DNA from: Hyaloperonospora brassicae
Taxonomy: Eukaryota > Oomycota > Peronosporomycetes > Peronosporales > Peronosporaceae
Reading direction: 5' to 3'
DNA: 64,000 nt
Assembly: GCA_947650285.1 (NCBI GenBank)
Contig: CANTFL010000167.1
Coordinates: forward strand, 1 to 64,000
Shown here: piece after piece, positions 55,440 through 64,000 of the stretch
Position numbering within the stretch: the stretch's first letter is position 1
Layout of the letters: each line of letters starts with the position of its first letter
Translations under genes and position numbers: made by a program
Notes under the pieces: model-generated
Seen by the model: only the letters and a program-made list of their open reading frames with translations
Databases searched by the model: none
Told to the model about the DNA's origin: nothing

Positions 55440-58100
55440 TACTAAGTCAATCTGCCCGTTGTTCTCCGACCTATTTCGATTCGGCGATCTTGCTAGTTGA
55501 TATGGCTAGATGAAGAGATATATTCGAGGTCATCGGGCACGGTTGATCTATCCACTGACGTCAATACGATTTTTGATGAGTTTCATCTCACGGGATACGT
55601 CTCGCTAATTCCCGGATCGTGGAATTGTTTTATAAATTATCGTCGACGCCTGCATAATTTTGCGTCATGACCTGCTGCTCCACAGGGTCCATTTGATCTC
55701 TAGGGATATTCTTTCTCGAGAGTCATTGTGGCGTAAACTCCGCTTCTTTAGCTTTCGTTTATAGGATCAGCTGTTCCTTTCGGTTGCTATGTCAGCACGA
55801 TGAGTCAGACTGGGACCAGTACGCATTGACTCAGTTAGGTCGTTGAATAAACGCGTTTGGTTCAATACTAGTCCTATCTTGATGTAATTAGACCCTGATT
55901 TCGACTCATAATCGTCAAAGTAGTTGTAGTTGCTTCCTTCAATGTGTGTTTTGTACGTCGACGGGTCGTCTTAATCGGCGTGCTTCGATCGATGCCCGTA
56001 AGTCGCGCGTGATGGCCATATCTAGAGTGACGCGACGATTTAGGTTCGCATCGCGTCTTCCTTTACCTTCTTCTCGCCGCGGCGGGTTGTCTCGTCGGAC
56101 GAGTCGTGTTTCACGCCTATACCGCTGGTCAAATAGTCAGTCATTACCCCCACGGTCGCATCGAAATTCCAATCGATGATCGTTTTCATTCTGACTGTCC
56201 CTTGGACAACTAAATCGTGATGATATCGCCTTCTTTAGAGATAAGCGACCATTTCTAGCGGTTTGTGAGTATCTAGAGTACCTACTACCGCTCAATCACC
56301 GATATATCGTAGCTCAATCGGCGATTGCATTTTTTTGATTGCTCTCTCCACTTCGTTTGGCCCAATTGCCATCTTCTTCGTCGTCGTCGGACGATGAGAT
56401 ACCATCGTCATCGTCCATTGAGATCCTCCGACCTCTAGTTGGTGCCGATTTATCCGCAGTCGCCATTTGAACATCCCTGATATATGTCGAGCTTTCAACT
56501 CGCGAAAACATCCCTTGTTTTACTTCAGCGTGCGCCGTCATTCTCGCGTTTGCTGGAACATGGCTCTCGTGCGCTTTCCGCTTTGCCTCAATCGTGCTGC
56601 TATCTCCTCGTTTTTTCATCACAGATTATTATACGATCAGTTGCTACACCGTCTGGTAAACGGTTCGAACTGCATAAATTTTAATCGCGTCTCATAGCTT
56701 GGCTATCCATTTCCTCATCTCTTTGGCAACCACCAGTGGGTGGAATATTGCTTCCGCCAATTTGGGATCCTGAGAAGCCTTACACTTGTATCCCATGCAC
56801 GCAAGAGACATATACTGTACGCTGAGAGTTCCTTAATGCTCAAAGCGATGTAGGTCATATTTTATCATGGTGCTGAGGTAAAGCCATTTCGCTTGAGTTG
56901 AACATTCTATGTCAAACTGATTGATCCACTTGATGTTCTTCATCTCTTCAGCAATTTAATGAAGGACCCGGTTCGCTTGTGGCGTGGAGACACTTTTTGG
57001 GGTCCTGAAGATAGCCGATTGCAGCTCTCCTACACCCAACCTCAGTTCGACGTCTTCGCCCTGTCCTTGCTCAAATTACACAAGTCTCTCATCGCTTGAT
57101 CGTGATTCTCCTTCATGGCCGGTACATGACTCACGCGCCCCGCGTGCAGCACAATATTTTCTTCATCATCCTCGAGTACTCATCCCCTTTTGTACTCATC
57201 TCTTCCATCTTGTTCTTCCTCTCCATGGTCATCTCCTTCGAGCTCGTCGACCCCAGGATCTCGTTTCACTTCCACCATCACCTCTGTATCGTTTGTTGTC
57301 GCCTGTTTTGTCACTTCCACCTTCATCTCTGTATCGTTTTTTTCGCCTGGTTTGACACAGCGCGCGCCGATCTCCCAGTAGTCTCTGATATCCCGCCGCT
57401 CGCTAGTTTCTAATGGGTGACCATATCGCTCGTAGTTGGTTGTTCGGTACCTGCTAAAAAATCGTACACCCTGAAATCCCGGGTCTTGGCACCATTTGTG
57501 GTATAGTAGTTAATCAAATCTGCAATCATACTGACTCAGAACACAAACACAACAATCGCCAAGTTAAGTGGGCGACAAGGGGTGGTACGTTAGGATAAAT
57601 ATTTACGCCGTTCAAATCTTCGGGTTCAGTCGTGGCTTTCGTCTAACCGATTCCTTACAACCAATCCTCTTGAAACCTTCCTGATGTCAGCAGCTTCTAA
57701 GCCTGTCACCTCCTATGATTTCACACCAACGAGTAGAAGCCGGCGCAGGAAACCCTTTTACAGGTCACCGGGGTTCAGTGCAAGCCAGACCAGAGTAAGT
57801 ACGGTGCCCTCAGATGATGCCCACCGGCTTGTCCCGCGACAAGTCTTTATGGTTTCTGCTCTTGGGTTTGTCCGGCTTATCCCTAAACAAGGCTTAAACT
57901 GTGCCGTCATTTCGGTCACAGTCTTTTCATTCGACGGTGGCAACATGCGATGGTAATGGTGCTCACTCTGAGCTGACTTAACCTCCTGGCGCTACAAGTC
58001 GAAACCTTTACAAGCTATACCTCTCGAAATTCGACGGTAAGTATAATCTAGCCTGCTTAGGGACTTATATTGAAGTGTACTTGTGCTTATTCTCGATAAA
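55440..58100 (-). mobile_element. Gypsy family 2 fragment, inverted copy D
   Basis: Contains an LTR (about 58100-57592), gag start (57532 downward) and further gag-like coding to about 55450 (e.g. minus segment 56622-56314, acidic MDDDDGISSSDDDEEDG). It faces copy C tail to tail. The gag start carries the same early TAG as copy C. Confidence 0.6.
56705..57750 (-). repeat. Inverted duplication, right arm
   Basis: Partner of 47030-48085. The arms share stop codons in gag (e.g. TAG after MVTH and TAA after FEH), so the high identity arose after inactivation. Confidence 0.75.
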
Positions 58101-58219
58101 ATATTCTCTGTATAAATCTTCCTTGTTATCTTCCAGTGGTGGCTTCGTTTGTGGCTCATATTCTCCCTCCTTCCACCTTTAAAATTAACTACTAGTTAAA
58201 TGATGGAAGATCTCTATAT

Positions 58220-58345
58220 CCTCCGGCTCCTCGAGTTCAAAACTCGTCGAGGTTCACCTCATGGAGGTAAAACTCGTCGAGGTCTAACTATTCGAAGATC
58301 GAACCGGGGAATAAGACTCGTTGAGGTCCGATTCGTCAAGAATTA
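58220..58345. repeat. Imperfect tandem repeats
   Basis: AACTCGTCGAGGT-like units recur about every 30 bp (near 58239, 58269, 58313) with decay. Confidence 0.45.
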
Positions 58346-58632
58346 TCGATTGGTTTATAATCAGCAGGAGCATTTTATCTACATCACATTGGGGTAACGA
58401 TACCGATTCAAATAAGCACATCACTGGCTATGTCATAAATCTATCAGGAGGTGCATGTTTGTGGGCGTCCAAGCTACAATCAAATAATGCAAGGTCCACT
58501 GCCGAGACTGAATATGTTGCGGCTTTTAAATCCTGGATGGAAGGCCTGACTGTGCAAATCATGCATATTGAAGTGTTTCTTGACTTGGGTGTATATTTAC
58601 CCTTAGATTTGACAACCACGCATACTTTATGA
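58321..58632 (+). pseudogene. Copia RNase H fragment
   Basis: WGNDTDSNKHITGYVINLSGGACLW and ARSTAETEYVAAFKSWMEG match the RNase H end of Copia polyproteins. No LTR was recognised next to it. Confidence 0.75.
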
Positions 58633-58639
58633 TGAAAGC

Positions 58640-61348
58640 TAGTCCTACTTATATCGACATGTTCGACACATTTAAATGCGTTGGTACTATATGCACGATC
58701 ATGCCACAATGAAGACAGTGAAAATATCGAAAGTTTGCACGAATGACAACTCATCGGACTTCCTTACAACAACACCTTAGGAGACCGCTTCATGAGAAGC
58801 TTTGTGTGCTATTATAGCAAACCAAATATACATCACCGAAGACGTGACATCGGGGATAGGGGTTGAAACAGCACCTCTTTATGTGCAGTTGGTTATGCAG
58901 TTAAATTTAAAGTGGTCGTTGTTTGAGCAGTAAGTTTACTATAAGGAACTATTCACCGCGGCGTCTTAACACAACCTCCCAGCGCAAAGTCCCATTTAAA
59001 TACCCAATGTTTTTACGAGCGAGAGAATCTTGCATATCAGTCTAAGTTTCTCCATTAATCAAACAGGCAATTGTCGTTAATTTTGGCGTCGTTCAATTGC
59101 TCACCATCAAATATAGTGTACGTAATATAAAAAGTGATAAGCCTTGCTTGACTGAATTATTATATTATTTAGCTGTCATCCCTTATAAGTAACATTAACT
59201 CAAATTCTTTACATCCTCTGCACGATGAATTTACGTGTAATTTAGTAGTGCGTACGCCTGGTACTTATGACACAAAAGCATATCAGCAATTCGGGAAGAA
59301 GTGTGCCCCATTACATCGTCACGGTTATCAACGACTAGCCCCTCCTTCCTTGATAGTCGAATTTTGGTTATATAAATTACAGTTATTTATTATTATAATC
59401 AGAATGTCTTAATATAATTGGTGTACGCATATATTTATATATTTAATGGTATCTCTCGAGCTTGTTCACTCCGTCGTACTGATTCGTTGCGGTGCATTGT
59501 TCATTATCTGTTAAGTCAGTCTGTATTTACCGACGTTGAGGTCATACATCACATTTGTATCTTGTGGTCTACCTTTTCCTTCTGTGAATAGCTGGTGCAT
59601 TTATTTCTTCGGTTTATGATAAAATACAGAGTGAATATATTATTACGTTTGCTTCTATATTTTTGCACGAGACTCAGCCATTTTCTTAGCTGATAATATT
59701 CATGATTGCGCTTGGTGTTGTCAACTTTTGTTAAATTGACAATAAAAGTAGGGAATTGCTAAATTCACACCCCTTTTCCCTGGATTCACACCCTTCCTTC
59801 AAAATCTTATGTATAAAATCCCTATTCGTTTTAAGATTTGATTTCTGACAAATGTATCACTTAATAATCTAGGCCATTAATTGGCAAGTAATACGTGAGA
59901 AGTACATAACATACTACTCACGCCTGTATCTATTCACAGATGTCAGTGTCAATAAACACGTTCCGGCAACGATAGGGCGCGTGGCTCGAGGCGCAAATAT
60001 TGGTCATGCGCGCGCAAAATGCCAAACAAGACGAGCAAATAAAGCACACGACAAGCATCCGACGCCACCGTGCCGTTTGAAGTAACAAATGCGCTGGTCT
60101 GGAAGTCGATCTAAGCTTTGCGAGTTTTTTTGCACGTGTTTAGATGGCCTCTGTCCATACGCGCAGTGATCCTAATTCTGGATGACACGAGACGAAACAG
60201 GTTGTGGAACGTAGTCAGAAGAAGAAACGAGAACACACAGCAGCACTTGTGACAGTGCGTAGCAATCGAAGTGGGAACACGCAAAGTGTGCGTGACAGGT
60301 TCAATGCCAAAGTGGTCGCACAAGAGTTGCGCTGTAACGGACCGAGCGACGTCCACTGCATTCTGTCAACACAGTACAAAGCTCACTGCAACGTCAAATG
60401 CTTTGATTGCGACAGCACTGCAGCTACTGAACCGTTCGTGGTCGGATCACACAGGTGGAGATGGACGGAAATGGCCATCGAATGCGATCGCTTTGTCTGC
60501 AGGGGGTAGCGACTCTCGTACAGATCAATTACTCTGTAGTGTATACAATACACATAGCAGCACATGCACTGCGTATGATGACAGCTACGTGGTGTAGTCA
60601 TTGGGAGAGAGAGACACTTTGTATGACGACATCTCAGCTCAGATGTTTGGGATACGAGTGCAACAAATGCATGCAGCGACTGACGATCCGGTCATGTGCA
60701 TGGTGACCACCTCGAGAAGGAACTGGTACCTGCATTTCGGCTAAGTAGTTGTCAATTTGCAGCATGTGAACAAGTAAGTGACAGTGTCAGTTCGTTTGTA
60801 TGTATATTCGACGTCATCTACTTACTGCGAGATACTGACTCGATCTCAAGATCAGTTTTCTGCACGTGCTACAGCACTTGTCTATCCATGTAGATAAGGT
60901 CTCGGACCGGAGGCTGTGTTCTGCATGAAGGAGCGCCTTGCAATGTCAACTTGACGGTTCGAAGACCTCGTAAGCCTTATCTTTGTAGCAGCAAAGAATG
61001 CAGCAAAACACTCGCTAACACACCTTACCGAGCAGCTCATACGCGCTCATCGCCACATAGCCACAGTCACTTGCTGTACTTGTGCCGCCGAAATGAACGT
61101 CTCATGAGGAACATACGGGTAGCACGGACAATAGAGGCAGCGAGTAATTCAGTTGTGATCAACTGTCCTCGAATGAATCTTTGTATCGTGACGTTTACGC
61201 TTGACGAGGTTATGTTCCAAGTCACGAAGTACCCAGTATCGATCGATCATACAGAGACAAGTACACAGAGCTGACCGTGCAGATCAAAGCAAAGTTCGAG
61301 ATGTCAACAACGTATAGTACTTCGCCTCGTATCAAAAAGCGTATCGGG
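58640..61348. other. AT-rich region without recognised genes
   Basis: 58640-59930 is A+T-rich. 59940-61340 is more balanced and has short plus ORFs (60204-60509, 60951-61274) without known domains, signal peptides or effector motifs. I call no gene. Confidence 0.4.
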
Positions 61349-61739
61349 TGTAACGGGGCACACCCTTGCGTAACTTAACGCAAGGGATTTGGGTGCCCCG
61401 ACGGACGTACACGTGGCAAGCGAGGAAGCGTAGGTAGGGTATAAGTAGAACTGTTATATTAATAAAATTAAGTCTTTAAACTACTGTCTCTTCGTTTGAC
61501 TTAATTCAATTATACTAATATAACTGCATGTATGGTGACGTCTCGTCACCACTCATTGCGCGCGTCTTGCGGCGATTGGTGGGTTGATATCATCACGATA
61601 TCAACCAATGAACAGACCCTTTGGTCGACCCTTCAATATCACCGCTTTGGTGATATTGTTTAAAGAAAATCCATCTTTATATTCTTTATTGTCACTTTCC
61701 TTAAAGTGATAATTTCATGTAACGGGCTGCCCCGTTACA
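61349..61739 (-). repeat. 3' LTR of chromovirus copy 2
   Basis: 391 bp, TG...CA, clearly diverged from the 415-bp LTRs of copy 1. The stems at 61582-61591/61597-61606, 61635-61643/61649-61657 and 61688-61698/61703-61713 are kept. Confidence 0.92.
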
Positions 61740-61869
61740 TCACCCCCCTTAACTGATAGTCACCGTGTGACTATCGAAAATATGGAGGCCACCCGTTGGC
61801 CACCATTTGGACAGGGAGCACTTGTTGGGTCCGTTCCATTCACTTTCCGCTTGACCTCGCATAGTTAAC

Positions 61870-63473
61870 ATGTCTATGCGAGGTGACTCAAGACCCACAC
61901 AGCCTGGTGCTGTGCAAGCCTCTGCGGCAGACGCTTCGTCGTCTGCCGCCCCTTCTTCGCCTGCAGCAACAGGTGCTGCAGGTGCACGCGGTATCACACC
62001 GCGTGCGCACGATGACCCTGATGTAGAGGTCATCTACTCTGGCGAGTCAGACGTGTCTGACTCGGGCAATGCTCCAGAGGCGTCTCGCTCACCGGCGACG
62101 ACTCAGTATTCGCCAAGACCACTGCCGAACGAACGGACTCGTGATTTGCATCACAGTCTGTTCGGCAGTGATGACGATGATCAGGGTGGTGAGTTCTATT
62201 CTTCACCACCGCCGGCTCGTGCGTCTTCGCACGAGCGTGATGACGATGGCGCGAGCCGTCGTCAATCTGGGAGCCGTGGTACCGACAAGGGTACCACTGT
62301 GAAGCGTGATGAGTTGAAGCCGTGGCGTTTGCCCGAACAGCTCATCAATAGCCTGTCTCACGAGACAGGCCAACACTATCTATTCCCCTTTTCGATGCAA
62401 GCGAGCTTCACGGCTTGAGTTCCAGCGCGAAGAACTTTCGCGCTGAAGAAGATATTTATCTCGATGTCTTTCTTAGACATCGATGGTACAACGGCAACCA
62501 AAAGCGTGACAAAACATCGCTTTTGGCTGCGTGGAACGCGTTCATCCAAAACGTAAAGAATTTTGGACGAGAAGGGTGGCTAAAGAAACTTGAGGCGACA
62601 CGCCTCAGGTTCGAACGGCGAACGCCAACCGGTGCTAGGTACCGGTTGCATTGTTTATCTAGTGAGGCAGGCATTCCTTGCCTCACATGGGGAGACCCTT
62701 GTGCGAGTTGTGTTGACAACTCGCAGCGTGCACATAGGAATGTGTATTCCCTAGATTCACCCTGGGGAAGGGCACACATCTCGGCTGAGATGCGTGACGC
62801 GATTGCAAACTTGCAATCCGTCTACAAGCTCCTAGGGCGCGTGTTTACCGATGGGCCACAGGACTCATCGGATGGGTCTCGTCATACTGGCGGACGAGAC
62901 CTTCAACATCCATCAACAGCTGAGAGCGGGGCTCCCAGCTGTTCCAAATGGGTGGATACCCCCGCCACTGGACGAGGTAGCTCGTCCTTGATCCTGAATC
63001 GTCACGGTGATTCAAGATACGCTCCACTAGAAAGCGTTGATCACCGTGAGCATCCACCAAAGGATGTGGTGGAGGAGGAAAGACCTCCTCCAGATGATTC
63101 GGTTCACCATCTCGACCCTTACGAGATGGATCGCGCAATCGATGAATTGCGCGATGACTTGAAGCACGAGCGCGACCGGCGCTACGCTTTGACCGATACC
63201 GTGCGGAAGAACCGCAAGGGTCACGAGGCTGATCGGGCGAGGGATCGCGCCGATTATGCCACAGCGCAGCTCCAGGTCGAGCGGGATGTCCGCTCCCTAC
63301 TCGGCGAGCTGGCGACAGCTCGCGGAGAGATCTCTCGTTTGAGTTCTGAGGTCTCTCATCTACGCGACCAGACGGATCGTCTGAAGCGCGAACGCAAGAA
63401 CCTGATGGAGGTTCATAAGCGTGGGGGCTATCTTCATCGGAAGAAGAAGGCTTGTACTGACAGTACGACCTGA
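61870..63473 (+). pseudogene. Antisense ORF of chromovirus, copy 2
   Basis: Frame one runs 61870-62418; the remainder (about 62385-63473) is open in the next frame. Comparison with copy 1 shows one base missing here near 62384-62393, so the ancestral ORF was continuous, about 530 residues. The two stops of copy 1 are absent. The conserved middle block reads EEDIYLDVFLRHRWYNGNQK, FGREGWLKKLEATRLRF and WGDPCASCVDNSQR, with two Cys spaced C-x2-C. The C terminus is coiled-coil-like ([20 protein letters not shown]). Function unknown. Confidence 0.75.
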
Positions 63474-64000
63474 GCCTCCCCACGTAAAACGTAGGATGCG
63501 TGCGCATCCTACGTGGAAATTCGAGTGTGTATGCATTGCCCTTTCGATGCAACACTCGAAATGGCCCAATGTATTTCGGCAGTAGTTTACTACTGCCGAC
63601 ACTAGTGACTGCATGTCCAGGTAAGTTTACCGTTGACAGTAGTACTAGGTCGTTAACCTTAAATGAAAGAACATTTGCTCTTCCATTCTTGTCTGCGTTC
63701 CGTTTCTGACGGTCCACCGCATTTGCGGTGGAGTCCTGAACGAAACGGACTACCGCTTCTCGAGTCAGCAGGAAGTTCTCTGCTGACTCTTTGTTTTGTT
63801 TGGCAGTGCGCTTCGTGCGCACTGCTAAGAGGTTCTTCTCTTCTTCAGCGAGGTTGTCTTCTTCCTCGCTGACATAATCGTTGGCGATGCTGAATATACC
63901 AGCATCGTCATCATAATCCGAATCAATAATAGCGTCGTCGCTATTATTGAGATGATCTTCTTCATCGATGTCGACTTGATCGACATCGGCATCATACGTG
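62845..64000 (-). CDS. Chromovirus integrase tail with chromodomain, partial
   Basis: The frame is open from the window edge (63999) to the stop at 62845, at least 384 residues. In order it has an acidic linker ([11 protein letters not shown]), the integrase-tail GPY/F motif ([18 protein letters not shown]), a long disordered linker and a chromodomain ([19 protein letters not shown], about 62970-62910) with the aromatic residues expected for methyl-lysine binding. It probably targets integration to chromatin. The opposite strand carries the antisense ORF across the linker and chromodomain. Confidence 0.85.
   Translation of the reverse strand, partial: TYDADVDQVDIDEEDHLNNSDDAIIDSDYDDDAGIFSIANDYVSEEEDNLAEEEKNLLAVRTKRTAKQNKESAENFLLTREAVVRFVQDSTANAVDRQKRNADKNGRANVLSFKVNDLVLLSTVNLPGHAVTSVGSSKLLPKYIGPFRVLHRKGNAYTLEFPRRMRTHPTFYVGRLRSYCQYKPSSSDEDSPHAYEPPSGSCVRASDDPSGRVDERPQNSNERSLRELSPARRVGSGHPARPGAALWHNRRDPSPDQPRDPCGSSARYRSKRSAGRARASSHRAIHRLRDPSRKGRDGEPNHLEEVFPPPPHPLVDAHGDQRFLVERILNHRDDSGSRTSYLVQWRGYPPIWNSWEPRSQLLMDVEGLVRQYDETHPMSPVAHR

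Larger units (their letters stand above)
61349..64000 (-). mobile_element. Chromovirus copy 2, cut by window end
   Basis: Same family as 5044-13072: 3' LTR, polypurine tract, antisense ORF, chromodomain and integrase tail in the same order. The 5-bp flank left of the LTR is TCGGG; the matching duplication would lie beyond the window. Confidence 0.93.

Noticed and set aside
60204..61274. Short ORFs that might be secreted effectors
   Set aside because: No signal peptide, RXLR-type or LFLAK-type motif was seen, and no neighbouring start context supports them.
1..64000. CRISPR arrays, rRNA and tRNA genes
   Set aside because: No regularly spaced direct repeats, no rRNA-like conserved blocks and no convincing cloverleaf with a T-loop GGTTCRAAYCC were found by reading.

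Overview
The window looks like nuclear DNA of an oomycete, probably a Phytophthora or downy-mildew relative. The reasons are intron-poor, compact genes with GTACGT-type donors, head-to-head promoters, an ORC6/RPC5/ESF1/GET4 gene island, and chromovirus, Copia, Tigger and DDE-type repeats of the kinds known from Peronosporales. No organism name can be fixed from the sequence alone.

Layout. (1) 1-4930: decayed Gypsy-type material and a solo LTR (4313-4777). (2) 4933-14938: a 5'-truncated LINE with a 16-bp target duplication, split by a later full-length Gypsy/chromovirus (5044-13072, duplication GTGTC). The chromovirus carries a long antisense ORF opposite and beyond its chromodomain. (3) 15270-29038: an island of eight cellular genes. 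They are a conserved membrane protein; a four-exon acidic protein with a GC-AG intron; RNA polymerase III subunit RPC5; origin recognition subunit ORC6; a GRIP-domain golgin; the rRNA-processing factor ESF1; the tail-anchored-protein factor GET4; and a LYR-motif mitochondrial protein. I rebuilt exon structures from splice sites and reading phase. (4) 29315-34210: a complete but dead Copia element (duplication TCCTT). (5) 34761-58632: a graveyard of a DDE transposon, solo LTRs, a second Copia, a Tigger/pogo element, and Gypsy-type elements in inverted orientation. (6) 58640-61348: AT-rich DNA with no recognisable gene. (7) 61349-64000: a second chromovirus copy running off the window.

The most unusual signal is in the chromovirus. 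From one LTR end to the other, coding regions included, it is tiled with short perfect inverted repeats (arms about 7-11 bp, small loops), roughly one every 30-40 bp. The tiling stops at the element borders and is not seen in the adjacent LINE or cellular genes. Comparison of the two copies shows stems kept while loops change, including one matched single-base insertion in both arms of an LTR stem. The same element carries an antisense ORF of about 530 codons present in both copies. In a 38-codon block outside pol, all eight differences between the copies are silent in the antisense frame.

The island genes are ordinary housekeeping functions in transcription, replication, ribosome assembly, Golgi tethering and mitochondrial/ER protein handling. 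They share bidirectional promoters rather than forming a pathway.
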